A stretch of 64,000 bases of DNA from a virus: the IMG/VR virus record IMGVR_UViG_3300030331_006142, positions 62,001 through 126,000 of that record. One strand, given 5' to 3'. Below, piece by piece: positions 13,262 through 21,196 of this stretch. The notes below the pieces were generated by a model. That model made no database searches. It was not told the origin of the DNA and saw only the letters and a program-made list of their open reading frames with translations. Numbering within the stretch: position 1 is the stretch's first letter; each line of letters begins with the position of its first letter. The position numbers were made by a program, and so were the translations under genes.

Positions 13262-13437
13262 GGGTTCACCTTCTTAAGAGAAGACCTCATGACCTTCAAT
13301 GCTCTACTTTGCCCTGCCCAGAGAACAGTAACAATAGCATCGCCGCTAAAAATATTTGACTCAATAACTTCAACAAGAACACCAGGCTTCGCATTACGAG
13401 TGCTATTGGTGCCAATAACTAAGTCACCAGCTTTCAT
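13258..13437 (-). CDS. SH3/KOW-like mini-protein (MKAGDLV), 59 aa
   Basis: ATG at 13437 with AAGGAG 6 nt upstream, chosen over an ATG at 13452. MKAGDLVIGTNSTRNAKPGV, LVEVIESNIFSGDAIVTVLW, then RSSLKKVNP. First gene after its promoter. Confidence 0.75.
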   Translation of the reverse strand: MKAGDLVIGTNSTRNAKPGVLVEVIESNIFSGDAIVTVLWAGQSRALKVMRSSLKKVNP

Positions 13438-13464
13438 CCAAAACTCCTTCATTGTTATATTATA

Positions 13465-13493
13465 ATAATATCAGATACTTGTAGGTTTGTCAA
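13465..13493 (-). promoter_or_regulatory. Sigma70-type promoter
   Basis: TTGACA, 17 bp, TATTAT; drives 13258-13437 and probably the genes down to the tRNA-Arg and the six-gene array, since no other promoter is obvious before it. Confidence 0.8.
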
Positions 13494-13669
13494 GGTTTTA
13501 TTTCAGAAATATCATACACTAATTCTGCACAATGATACCACCCCGGAGGTGCAGTGGGCTTGGTCCAAATCATGTATGCCATAAAGTTATTTATTTGCAG
13601 ACATTGACCGAAGCAAGAAAATCTTGTTGAATAGTAAACTGTGTTTTTCTTCAACGACGCTTTTTTCAT
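13490..13669 (-). CDS. Hypothetical small protein, possible diverged SH3-like, 59 aa
   Basis: The ATG at 13669 overlaps the upstream TGA. It lacks the GDLV start (MKKASLKKNTVYYSTRFSCF) but ends YMIWTKPTAPPGWYHCAELV then YDISEIKP, similar to the strand-W-loop-strand end of the family. Possibly a degenerate or recombined member. Confidence 0.45.
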   Translation of the reverse strand: MKKASLKKNTVYYSTRFSCFGQCLQINNFMAYMIWTKPTAPPGWYHCAELVYDISEIKP

Positions 13670-13917
13670 CAAGAATATGAGTATTCTAATTTTTTTATTC
13701 GAGCGGCAAAATTGATATTTTTTGCCGGGACATCACCCGGTGAAACAAATTCCACCTCCGAGTCTTTGAGTTCTGCCCATTCTCCGTTTTCTTCAAAGAC
13801 ACAAAGATGTTTTTGCGTATTCATGTCAGTAGCGACATACATTCCAATTTTGCCCTTCAGGTCTAGGCCAAACAAGTCGTAGTGAACCAGAACTTTGACT
13901 TCTTCTCCTCTTTTCAT
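13669..13917 (-). CDS. SH3/KOW-like protein (KRGEEVKV), 82 aa
   Basis: ATG behind AAGGAG. MKRGEEVKVLVHYDLFGLDL, KGKIGMYVATDMNTQKHLCV, FEENGEWAELKDSEVEFVSP, then an extra helix. Same strand order as the array but an acidic C-terminus. Confidence 0.6.
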   Translation of the reverse strand: MKRGEEVKVLVHYDLFGLDLKGKIGMYVATDMNTQKHLCVFEENGEWAELKDSEVEFVSPGDVPAKNINFAARIKKLEYSYS

Positions 13918-14201
13918 TTCGACTCCTTGCGAATGAGGCCAGTTTGCCTAAGCAAGTCAGCGATGCCCTGGGTAAGCGATAATCTAGCTGCTTCGCTACC
14001 AAAGTTACACTGCCCATTTTTTTGCTCCTCAAGAAAATCCCTGATTGCGATAAAGACTTTCTCGTAATTGTTATCTGCCTCTGAAAGGTTTTTCGTATCT
14101 AAATTATCAACTGTAAAACCAGAAGCTGTACGTTCTGTTCCTCCGGGGCCGTGAGTATCTTCTGACCATGAATATCCCTTGCCTTTTCTGATGTTTCTCA
14201 A
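13914..14201 (-). CDS. Hypothetical protein with GYSW-x4-G-x2-GT motif, 95 aa
   Basis: N-terminal MRNIRKGKGYSWSEDTHGPG followed by GTERTASG; the same motif occurs in 6388-6981. The C-terminal half is helical (VFIAIRDFLEEQKNGQCN). It overlaps both neighbours by 4 nt. Not assigned. Confidence 0.5.
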   Translation of the reverse strand: MRNIRKGKGYSWSEDTHGPGGTERTASGFTVDNLDTKNLSEADNNYEKVFIAIRDFLEEQKNGQCNFGSEAARLSLTQGIADLLRQTGLIRKESK

Positions 14202-14392
14202 CGTGAAAACTCGCTTTCGTTTGCTACCAACAGCAATGAATCAGCCAACTCGAATGCCGAAGCAGCGTCCAAGTCTATTCTGTAGTCCCCTCCGATGAGG
14301 AGAGTGACGCATCTATTTTCTTGGAAAATTTCCGCTAAAATTACATCTCCGTCCGGAGTGTTCAAATAAAATTCATTCTTCTCTGAAGTCAC
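14198..14392 (-). CDS. Hypothetical protein, 64 aa
   Basis: GTG start at 14392 inside the stop of the previous gene (GTGA overlap), preferred over a longer version. MTSEKNEFYLNTPDGDVILA, EIFQENRCVTLLIGGDYRID, then a helix (AFELADSLLLVANESE). Beta-sheet then helix; not recognised. Confidence 0.5.
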   Translation of the reverse strand: MTSEKNEFYLNTPDGDVILAEIFQENRCVTLLIGGDYRIDLDAASAFELADSLLLVANESEFSR

Positions 14393-14607
14393 TTTTCTCT
14401 CTTTTTTGTTACCTGCGCAGGTTCTTCTTGGATTTGTTGCAGCTTCCAATATTTATACTTAACTATGCTGCCCTCCATAAGGCCAGATTCTATAATCACA
14501 TTATAGTGGTCTTCGCCGATTCGGCCGACGATTTTACCCCTTGTTTTCAAGGGCTTGCCAAATGGATAATCCAAAATCCACACTTTTGTATTTCTTTTTA
14601 ATGCCAT
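14389..14607 (-). CDS. SH3-like mini-protein (KVWILDYP), 72 aa
   Basis: ATG at 14607. MALKRNTKVWILDYPFGKPL, GKIVGRIGEDHYNVIIESGL, IVKYKYWKLQQI, then a charged tail. Strand order fits the family, but GDLV is replaced by KVWIL. Confidence 0.55.
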   Translation of the reverse strand: MALKRNTKVWILDYPFGKPLKTRGKIVGRIGEDHYNVIIESGLMEGSIVKYKYWKLQQIQEEPAQVTKKREK

Positions 14608-14641
14608 ACTATAAATATGACATAGCAAATAAAATAGCGCT

Positions 14642-15562
14642 CTAAGAATCGCGGAGCTTTAACAGAGCCTTTTCTTTCTTTTTACATTCTAGCATAATAT
14701 CATGCTGCTGTCCATAAGAATTTACTGGCTTTTTGATAAAATCTGAATGAGCTTGTGGGCGAATTTTTGGGTCGCCCTGTTCAACAGCTCTCGACTCTGA
14801 GACGTGAACAACGGGGTCGATTCCTTCTGGCCAGGTTGAGGCTGCGAGTTCGAGGGCTTTTCGCTCTGTGAGTCCTCCTGTGCAGAATCTATGGTGATGG
14901 TAATCGAAAACAATCGGGATTCCAGTTTCGTGATAAATCTTTTCATAAATTTCCTTTACAGACCACATGCTCGCTTTGTCGTCATTCTCCAATGTAAAGC
15001 GCATCTTAGTGTTTTTGTCCAAACCTCCTGGCTTGTGGAAATTTTCAATGAAACGCTTTGCTGTCGCTTCTTTGTCTCCATATGTGCCGCCGACGTGGAT
15101 GTTGATTTTGTTGTAGTGACTAGGAAAGAAGCCCATCATGTCAAAAATGCGAGAATGGTTGTTCAGTTCCTTATACGTTTTTTCCACAACACCTTGCTTT
15201 GGCGATGCCAGGCAGCAGAACGGCCCGGGATGAAAAGTTAAGCGGTGACCGTTAGAGACTGCGTACTCGCCAATCCTAGCTAGGGTCCTACGGATAATGG
15301 AAATGTCCGGCAAATCGTCGTACTCGTACTCTGAGGCCCAAGGGAAGATGTCTGACGACATGCGATAGAATCTAATGTCTTGTTGTTCGTTCCAATCGAG
15401 AATCTTTTCAAGGTCGAGCACGTTTTGCAATGCTAGTTCACTCGCACGATGGAGACCCTCCTTGAGGAAAGTTCGCTTAATCATTGAGCGGTTGGTTGTA
15501 ATACGCTTAGATTTAGGCACATCAGATAGGGTCATGTTGATACAGGCGTATCCGTAGTTCAT
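14642..15562 (-). CDS. uvsE: UV-damage endonuclease (UvsE/UvdE)
   Basis: 306 aa, the normal length for the family. TIM-barrel motifs are intact: MNYGYACINMTLS start, FYRMSSDIFPW, LTFHPGPFCCLASP, INIHVGGTYGDKEATAKRF, FTLENDD, PIVFDYHHHRFC and the HVSESRA metal-binding end. The enzyme nicks DNA 5' of cyclobutane dimers and 6-4 products, starting excision repair. It lets phage DNA survive sunlight and fits a surface-water habitat. Single gene with its own promoter. Confidence 0.92.
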   Translation of the reverse strand: MNYGYACINMTLSDVPKSKRITTNRSMIKRTFLKEGLHRASELALQNVLDLEKILDWNEQQDIRFYRMSSDIFPWASEYEYDDLPDISIIRRTLARIGEYAVSNGHRLTFHPGPFCCLASPKQGVVEKTYKELNNHSRIFDMMGFFPSHYNKINIHVGGTYGDKEATAKRFIENFHKPGGLDKNTKMRFTLENDDKASMWSVKEIYEKIYHETGIPIVFDYHHHRFCTGGLTERKALELAASTWPEGIDPVVHVSESRAVEQGDPKIRPQAHSDFIKKPVNSYGQQHDIMLECKKKEKALLKLRDS

Positions 15563-15593
15563 GATTGTTCCTTGTTGTTATGGTTGTTTATAA

Positions 15594-15622
15594 AGTATAA
15601 CTTATTTGTTTATGAATGTCAA
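15594..15622 (-). promoter_or_regulatory. Sigma70-type promoter of uvsE
   Basis: TTGACA, 17 bp, TATACT, about 32 bp before the uvsE start. Confidence 0.8.
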
Positions 15623-15918
15623 TCAAAAAAATAACAGTTTTCTCGCTGCCACTCTAGATTTCTTTCTGCGCAATCTGAACTTCTAAGGAGCCAACAAAAA
15701 TCAGTCTCAAAACCTGTGGAACATTGATGAGTACAGCTTTCCGCAGAAGGACTCATCAATCCATGAATCTCCGTGTCAACGCTGTAGCAGACCCAGACAC
15801 TATCCGGGCGACTTGGGGATGATGGGCTACCAGCACTTAAAGTGGATTCATATGTCGGCTGAGTTTGCTCTAGACAGGAGACAATCAAAATGGAAAAAAT
15901 GATAATAACCCGACTCAT
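15619..15918 (-). CDS. Small cysteine-rich lipoprotein, 99 aa
   Basis: The N-terminus MSRVIIIFSILIVSCLEQTQ has a short positive end, a hydrophobic core and an IVSC lipobox, so it is a likely signal-peptidase II substrate with Cys15 lipidated. A Ser/Pro linker follows, then six further cysteines (VCYS, SCTHQCSTG, FCWLL, DCAE, NCYFFD) suited to disulphides. It would sit in the periplasm or outer membrane. Superinfection exclusion is one possibility (inference). ATGA overlap with the Smr gene. Confidence 0.65.
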   Translation of the reverse strand: MSRVIIIFSILIVSCLEQTQPTYESTLSAGSPSSPSRPDSVWVCYSVDTEIHGLMSPSAESCTHQCSTGFETDFCWLLRSSDCAERNLEWQRENCYFFD

Positions 15919-16340
15919 TCTTCAGATATTTCCAAGGCGCCAAAATTGTTCGCGGTGTCGGTCAGGCGCCATCCGTATTCTTCTACAATTTTTTCTACAA
16001 TTTTTCTCATTTTGTCTGACTTTCCTGTCACTATCTTGCATGGAAGCTCAACAAAGTTCAAGAATTCTCTCACTTTTTCATCCACCTTGTCGTGCTGAGT
16101 ACCGTGCAAATCTAACATGCGGTCTGTTCTTTTTTTTCTTCTTCTTTTTGTGTTCGCATATCTTACATCAACGTCTGGGAGCTTTTTGCTGTCAATTGAG
16201 TTCCAGACATGTGCTTTTGAAGTTCTACAAACCCTTTCGCGAAAAAAATAATATACGTAACCCTTTGTTACCTTAGTCACGACCCCAGCATTTTCGCCTG
16301 CTACTAAAAGGTCTCCTTTTTTTAATTTATACAGTTTCAT
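15915..16340 (-). CDS. SH3/KOW-like domain fused to Smr nuclease domain
   Basis: 141 aa from the ATG at 16340. Residues 1-40: MKLYKLKKGDLLVAGENAGV, VTKVTKGYVYYFF, the mini-protein pattern. After a basic linker (TKRRRKKRTDR) residues 75-130 form an Smr domain: LDLHGTQHDKVDEKVREFL with the DLHG motif, then IVTGKSDKMRKIVEKIVEEY in the position of the usual HGxG loop. Smr domains of MutS2-type proteins nick DNA or cleave RNA. The HGxG-type motif is altered to TGKS, so activity is uncertain. Confidence 0.7.
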   Translation of the reverse strand: MKLYKLKKGDLLVAGENAGVVTKVTKGYVYYFFRERVCRTSKAHVWNSIDSKKLPDVDVRYANTKRRRKKRTDRMLDLHGTQHDKVDEKVREFLNFVELPCKIVTGKSDKMRKIVEKIVEEYGWRLTDTANNFGALEISEE

Positions 16341-16638
16341 CACTCTCACCTATTTTTGGAAGCTCCAACTTGAAAAGCCAGTTTGTAGAAACTAGCCCCG
16401 ATGTATCACTAATTTTATTTTTCTTTGAAACCATCTTCTTAAAAAAAAATTCATGGGCTGTGTTTGGCAACATCTGCACTACTGCCACTTCGCGGTGGTT
16501 TCTGTTTTTTCCACTTTCATTATACCCATAAACATCAACTATGTCAAGAAGAATCCCAATCCAAACTTTTCCGTAAAGAACGTGATATACAAGGTCACCT
16601 ACCTTGAGTTCTCTGATTTTCGATTTCTTGCTCTGCAT
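16327..16638 (-). CDS. SH3/KOW-like protein (ELKVGDLV), 103 aa
   Basis: MQSKKSKIRELKVGDLVYHV, VWIGILLDIVDVYGYNESG, REVAVVQML, a Lys-rich loop, then WLFKLELPKIGESDETV. A larger family member with an N-terminal extension. Overlaps an upstream membrane micropeptide by 44 nt, which is unusual. Confidence 0.65.
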   Translation of the reverse strand: MQSKKSKIRELKVGDLVYHVLYGKVWIGILLDIVDVYGYNESGKNRNHREVAVVQMLPNTAHEFFFKKMVSKKNKISDTSGLVSTNWLFKLELPKIGESDETV

Positions 16639-16699
16639 AGTGTGCCACGACCCCCAAAGTAATTAAGGAGGTAATCCACAGAACAATCAAAATAGGCAT
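16595..16699 (-). CDS. Single-span membrane micropeptide, 34 aa
   Basis: MPILIVLWITSLITLGVVAH, YAEQEIENQRTQGR. One span then a charged tail. It overlaps the next gene by 44 nt, which lowers confidence, but the composition and strand order match the other micropeptides. Confidence 0.45.
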   Translation of the reverse strand: MPILIVLWITSLITLGVVAHYAEQEIENQRTQGR

Positions 16700-16703
16700 A
16701 ATT

Positions 16704-16796
16704 TTATCCAAAATTTTCAAAATAATAAAAAATATAAGCAGTAATCAAGGCTGATGCAATCGCGCAGGGCCAATCGATGCCCCTCCCATTAAACAT
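16704..16796 (-). CDS. Single-span membrane micropeptide, 30 aa
   Basis: MFNGRGIDWPCAIASALITA, YIFYYFENFG. The ATG overlaps the stop end of the LeuA-domain-like gene by 8 nt. One span. Function unknown. Confidence 0.5.
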   Translation of the reverse strand: MFNGRGIDWPCAIASALITAYIFYYFENFG

Positions 16797-17382
16797 AAGT
16801 ATTTACACTTGTTAATGCAGCCAAGTCATTTAGTATACCCTGCACAACGTCGTACCTATTCCTCTTCTTCGCGTCGTCTAGAAAGAGCCTCAAAGAGCGA
16901 AATGTCCTATCGCAATTTACATAAAACTCAAAAGACTTGATTATAGACTCAAAACTTGCATTGACTATTGACTTCGAAGTTGTGGTGAAGTCCGCTCTAT
17001 CATTCTGAGCAGTTTTGAGAGAAAAGGTCACACAAACTTTAGCATCTGAGGCCGAGGTCTTGCTCGAATAGGAAAACGCTGGGAGGACATTCAACCCAAC
17101 CAAACTAATGCTCCCAAGAGACGGATATTGTGGCGTAAGCAATCGACTACAACAGGAGAATACTGCGTCCACGAAGCCACAGCCCTCTGCAGAGGAAAAA
17201 GAATGCTGGTACACCTGTTTGCCGCGGCGCTCTTCAAAGGAAAAATCTACATTTGTTTTTTCGCAGTCAGCGGTCTCGGTGATGCAAATTTGACCTGGGA
17301 CAAAGCATGTCTTTTCTGATTTCAGAATTTTGTCAAAAATAGCTTTTATGTTCTCTCTTTTGAAATCACCGGGGGTTTTCAT
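16789..17382 (-). CDS. Protein with LeuA-like regulatory (allosteric) domain
   Basis: 197 aa. Residues about 88-155 (LVGLNVLPAFSYSSKTSASD, AKVCVTFSL, then a loop and SIVNASFESIIKSFEFYV) read like the C-terminal dimerisation/leucine-sensing domain of isopropylmalate and citramalate synthases: a V-x-V-x-x-S/F strand, then the N/E-A-S-x-x-A/S-x-x-x-S-x-E-Y helix. No catalytic TIM barrel is present here. The tail (DDAKKRNRYDVVQGILNDLA) is helical. A stand-alone regulatory domain could bind an amino acid or disturb the host enzyme; this is inference. Confidence 0.45.
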   Translation of the reverse strand: MKTPGDFKRENIKAIFDKILKSEKTCFVPGQICITETADCEKTNVDFSFEERRGKQVYQHSFSSAEGCGFVDAVFSCCSRLLTPQYPSLGSISLVGLNVLPAFSYSSKTSASDAKVCVTFSLKTAQNDRADFTTTSKSIVNASFESIIKSFEFYVNCDRTFRSLRLFLDDAKKRNRYDVVQGILNDLAALTSVNTYV

Positions 17383-17383
17383 T

Positions 17384-19900
17384 TTATTCTAGTCTTTCTA
17401 AACCTGCTGAAACTTTGAATACACTTTGGACGTTTGTCAGCCTCTTTGTGTCTCTTATGATTCTTGACTTTACATCTTCTGGAGCATTCATCTGCCCGGG
17501 GACAGATGGTATAAACTTTACTGAGAGACCTGCTATGTATCTTCCTTCTGATATTTTCTGGTTTTTAATAACAACAGTAACAATTGTCACATTTGGAAGT
17601 GCGCGAAGGTCTGCCAGTATATCATCAAGGCCGCGGGAGCGATTCTCTTCAAGAGTGAGGCCGTAAGACAACATACAATAGAATTTGTAAATACCTCGCT
17701 GGCGGCTTCTTCCTTTTTCTTCGTTTATTGTTTCTTCTATCTTACTATAAAATTGATTCTTTGTCAAGCGTTCTCTGCCAAAATATTTCTGTATTTGCTC
17801 TTGAAGCTTTTCTTTTTCTTTTCTTGCTTCTATATTTATGTTGCGTTGAATATTTTTCCTCTGCCTTTTAATAGAATATTTTAGCTCTCTTTCTTGTTCA
17901 GAATTAAGCGTTGCCGTGTCAACCACTCGGCCTGTATTTCTTATTTCGGAGCCTGCCCATTTTTCTACAAAAAGAGGGTCTAGTAACTCGTTGTCTAGTA
18001 TCCATTGGGCCAACTCTGTGTCGAGGTTAAACAAAATCTGTCTCAATCTTCTTGCGAAAATCTTAGCGTATGCGGTATAGCGGTATCCTTGTGTCGGCAT
18101 ATGCCGGTCGTCTTTCATGTAAGAATTGTAGATTAGTTTCTTTTTAATATCAATATCAACCCCAGGATACGCTATTACTTTGTTTGTTATCTTGGAACTG
18201 TTTGTTCCAGATGTTTTTGACGTGTATTCTACAAAATAATCAACAACTTCTTGTGGGAGCTTTGGTAATTCCGAAAGAGCAACAAGAAGTCGGTCTTGTG
18301 CAGTTTTTACTAAAATCTTTTTCCCTTCTTTTGATTTTTGGAAATCAAATATCCTTTTGACTGTGGCTTGGTTTGCAACGATGACGTCAGACCTAAAATT
18401 ATCATTTGCCCTTGTAATTTTTGCATATTCTGGGCTGGCCGTGTGCAGATAGTGTGCAAGAGTAGTTATGTATACATTGTTGGTGGGCCGACTACTTGAT
18501 GCTTGCCTTTGAACCATCTCTGGTGACAATAAGAAATCTACTATCTCTTGCCTTGCTTTCGGGTCTTGGCGAGCGATTGTGGATAAAAAGAAGACCTGCT
18601 GCTTTCGCAAAGAGTTCCTATCATTTTCATCATCCCTAGGTGTTGGGTCAAGCAACTCATCTTTCATCTCTTCATACACTGCTCTGGCAAGGATGTGGTT
18701 TGTTTCTTTACCGTAGTGCTCTAAATAATTTTGCTGTGAGCCCGGGCTTAACATGGGTTCTATGTGAGCGCCAATGCCAGCACGGTACCCCAACTTTGCT
18801 ATTCGTACTATATCTGGTAGCTCTAGATATCTATTTTCTGATAACCTGTCGATAATATTATGAAGATGTCGCTGGTCTTTTTCTTCGCCCCAAAGACGCA
18901 TTTCATCAAGATACTCATTGCCGCCCCTCTCTGCCACTATTCCCTCAAACCTATCTAATATGTACCGAACCACCTCGGGGTCGTTGTGGCTGGCTCCTTC
19001 CTTCGCCATATAAGCGTTTTCAAAAAACTTGTCACCCTCCAGCTCAGCCTGAAAATCCTCTACTCCAAGGATAGCCTGGTAATCGCCGTTGGTAATATAG
19101 TCGAAGTCTGTGGTCTTTAACCACTGTTTTATCATTGGGCGATACTTTGGAACTGGTGGTTCGTTCTGTTTTCCTTTTATTTGGTCCACTCTTCCACCAC
19201 TCACAACCTCTATTGTTGCATGAGGCGTGTTACTGCGATTGCGGAGAGAATAAATAGTGACTCTGCCTGATGCGACTGAGTCACAATACCCTCCGACACA
19301 GTGGCCCATGTTGTCACCTTCAGTCCCCAAATCTTCTGGGGGGACTTTGACAATAGTAAAACCGTTTCCAAAGTCATACACAACGTCTTTAGTTTTGTAC
19401 GGGCCTGCGTCGTCCTCTTTACCCTTGAACTGTTCGTGCCACTCTTCAGACAAATCAAATACTTGTTGAAAAGTCATTTCCCAGATATTCTGTGGGATAT
19501 TTTGAGCCCCGTTAAAGTAATCTGCAATGTACCTTACATCATTGTTGTATACCCTTAGTTCTTCAGGGCGGTCAATAGTGTCCACGAACCCATTAACTTC
19601 AGTTTCATTATAGCGGATTGCATTGCCGAGCCATTTAGCAAACCTTTTTCTGCCAATATTCGGAAAATGATTATCTGGTAGCGACTCCATCCAGTCTACA
19701 ATTCCTGTCGGAAATATTGGATTTAGATATTTAGGGTCACGTTCCAAGCCTTGGATGCGAGCAAAGTAATCTCGTATCTCTTCGTCTTGAAACTTGGGCA
19801 TCTCTTTCTGTATTGCCTTTATGTTTATGTTTCGCAGAATTTTTGCGTCTTGCTGCGCTTCTTGAAGATATTGCTTCCACTTGCTGTAAAAATTTGACAT
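17384..19900 (-). CDS. PcfJ-like large protein, 838 aa
   Basis: Around residues 180-260: TEGDNMGHCVGGYCDSVASG, TIYSLRNRSNTPHATIEVV, QIKGKQNEPP. The HCVG-x-Y, S-L-R, P-x-A-T-I-E and Q-x-x-G-x-x-N motifs define the PcfJ-like family, often seen in phages and plasmids and of unknown biochemical role. The long C-terminal part is helical and basic (RRLRQILFNLDTELAQWIL), with no other domain I recognise. First gene of an operon that continues with the LeuA-like, micropeptide, SH3-like, Smr and lipoprotein genes. Confidence 0.7.
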   Translation of the reverse strand: MSNFYSKWKQYLQEAQQDAKILRNINIKAIQKEMPKFQDEEIRDYFARIQGLERDPKYLNPIFPTGIVDWMESLPDNHFPNIGRKRFAKWLGNAIRYNETEVNGFVDTIDRPEELRVYNNDVRYIADYFNGAQNIPQNIWEMTFQQVFDLSEEWHEQFKGKEDDAGPYKTKDVVYDFGNGFTIVKVPPEDLGTEGDNMGHCVGGYCDSVASGRVTIYSLRNRSNTPHATIEVVSGGRVDQIKGKQNEPPVPKYRPMIKQWLKTTDFDYITNGDYQAILGVEDFQAELEGDKFFENAYMAKEGASHNDPEVVRYILDRFEGIVAERGGNEYLDEMRLWGEEKDQRHLHNIIDRLSENRYLELPDIVRIAKLGYRAGIGAHIEPMLSPGSQQNYLEHYGKETNHILARAVYEEMKDELLDPTPRDDENDRNSLRKQQVFFLSTIARQDPKARQEIVDFLLSPEMVQRQASSSRPTNNVYITTLAHYLHTASPEYAKITRANDNFRSDVIVANQATVKRIFDFQKSKEGKKILVKTAQDRLLVALSELPKLPQEVVDYFVEYTSKTSGTNSSKITNKVIAYPGVDIDIKKKLIYNSYMKDDRHMPTQGYRYTAYAKIFARRLRQILFNLDTELAQWILDNELLDPLFVEKWAGSEIRNTGRVVDTATLNSEQERELKYSIKRQRKNIQRNINIEARKEKEKLQEQIQKYFGRERLTKNQFYSKIEETINEEKGRSRQRGIYKFYCMLSYGLTLEENRSRGLDDILADLRALPNVTIVTVVIKNQKISEGRYIAGLSVKFIPSVPGQMNAPEDVKSRIIRDTKRLTNVQSVFKVSAGLERLE

Positions 19901-19906
19901 AGTAAT

Positions 19907-19935
19907 ACTATAACCTTTTTACTATAAATAGTCAA
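19907..19935 (-). promoter_or_regulatory. Sigma70-type promoter
   Basis: TTGACT, 17 bp, TATAGT, immediately before the PcfJ-like gene; nearly leaderless spacing. Confidence 0.7.
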
Positions 19936-19956
19936 GTGGAAGCTAAGGTGTTTGTT

Positions 19957-20385
19957 TTATTCGATATCAATCGAAACTGGCTTTGCTTCAGGTCTTTGTG
20001 GGACCCTCACCGTCAAGAGGCCGTTCTCAAAGGATGCTTTAGCGTTTGATAAATCTAAGTTATCATCGTAGTTTACATAGGTCCTAGTAAAGTTCCTACG
20101 AGCAATTCTTTTCCTTTTCAAATTTTCCTCATTGGCGTTGCCAGTAATTGTTATCGTCCTTTTACCGGGCTGTATATCAATAGCCAACTCTTTCTTCTTG
20201 AAACCAGCCAAAGCAAACTCCAACACTGTTGAGCCATCGTCATCTCGATAAATGTCGGCAACTGGATAGCCCTGTGTTGATGCCTTTAGGTGAGTTGGAA
20301 AGTCACTAAAAAAGTTGTCAAAAACCTCATTAATGACTTTATGTCCCAGTAGACCCGGGCGGTATGTGGTAGTAATTGCATTCAT
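19957..20385 (-). CDS. Hsp20-family small heat-shock protein
   Basis: 142 aa from the ATG at 20385 (AAGGAGG about 9 nt upstream), preferred over an earlier in-frame start. Alpha-crystallin domain: VADIYRDDDGSTVLEFALAG, FKKKELAIDI, ITITGNANEENLKRKRIARR, then FENGLLTVRVP. An ATP-independent holdase that keeps proteins soluble; common in large marine phages, where it may aid virion protein folding together with GroEL. Confidence 0.93.
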   Translation of the reverse strand: MNAITTTYRPGLLGHKVINEVFDNFFSDFPTHLKASTQGYPVADIYRDDDGSTVLEFALAGFKKKELAIDIQPGKRTITITGNANEENLKRKRIARRNFTRTYVNYDDNLDLSNAKASFENGLLTVRVPQRPEAKPVSIDIE

Positions 20386-20462
20386 TATTGTTTCCTCCTT
20401 ATTAAGCAAGTTACTTTTTGTTGTTTATGGTCAGTTCCTTTCGGCAACCGTCCCATAAGTAT

Positions 20463-20490
20463 ATTATAATCACAAATTAAAAGATGTCAA
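20463..20490 (-). promoter_or_regulatory. Sigma70-type promoter of hsp20
   Basis: TTGACA, 16 bp, TATAAT, with a leader of about 70 nt before the hsp20 SD. Confidence 0.75.
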
Positions 20491-20831
20491 TAAAAAAGTT
20501 GAATTAAAATTATAAGAATCGCTAAAGACAAGCAAATCATAGTTTTTGCGGTGAACATCGACTCAGATAAAAGAAACCAAGTCAAAATTGGAAATATTAT
20601 TATTCCCGTTGAAGAGCCTATAAATCTGGCGGACCAAACAGAGCCTGTAGATTCAACAACTATACGCCAGGCGTACCAAAAAGCTATAGATGTTGGCGCG
20701 CCAATCAAAAACGCAGCCTCAATGGGTCTATCTTTCCACCACTCTGAAACATATTGTGCGTTCAGTTGAAACCACCCCAACACCTGTCCCACTAAAAAAA
20801 GAAATATTCCAATATAAATCATGGGCGTCAA
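20487..20831 (-). CDS. Integral membrane protein, four spans, 114 aa
   Basis: Hydrophobic segments at about 4-20 (IYIGIFLFLVGQVLGWF), 38-58 (EAAFLIGAPTSIAFWYAW), 68-88 (FIGSSTGIIIFPILTWFLL) and 95-114 (ICLSLAILIILIQLFY). Small multispan protein; the length and four spans recall half-size drug/metabolite transporters, but no signature residue is visible. Could also be holin-like. Not resolved. Confidence 0.6.
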   Translation of the reverse strand: MTPMIYIGIFLFLVGQVLGWFQLNAQYVSEWWKDRPIEAAFLIGAPTSIAFWYAWRIVVESTGSVWSARFIGSSTGIIIFPILTWFLLSESMFTAKTMICLSLAILIILIQLFY

Positions 20832-21196
20832 TTTTCCAAAAAACGTATGTTTCCAATTCCAAGCTCAAAAGATGTCATAAGGGAGTGAGCGATAGTAGCT
20901 ATGACTTTCACTTCTGCGCCTGGCAGGAAGACAGACTCTACATACGCTTCCTTAGCTTGTTCTATCAAATCTGATAAAGTTGACATTAGGGCCCTGCACG
21001 AAACATTCAATTCCATTAAAATCATAACATCGGGATTGGATAGACGATACTGTCCCATGTAATGGCCTTCCATTAAGGAATCAATCTTTTCTAGATTCTT
21101 TGCTACCGGACCATACAAGCCTTTTAGTGTGGTCACACCAATCTCGGCTAAAGGCTCCTTGACATCACTCAATTTAGCCTCCTTGGCCGTCATCAA
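20828..21196 (-). CDS. Hypothetical helical protein, 122 aa
   Basis: MMTAKEAKLSDVKEPLAEIG, GVTTLKGLYGPVAKNLEKID and further amphipathic helices. ATGA overlap with the membrane protein gene downstream and 23-nt overlap with the glutaredoxin gene upstream. Not recognised. Confidence 0.55.
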   Translation of the reverse strand: MMTAKEAKLSDVKEPLAEIGVTTLKGLYGPVAKNLEKIDSLMEGHYMGQYRLSNPDVMILMELNVSCRALMSTLSDLIEQAKEAYVESVFLPGAEVKVIATIAHSLMTSFELGIGNIRFLEN

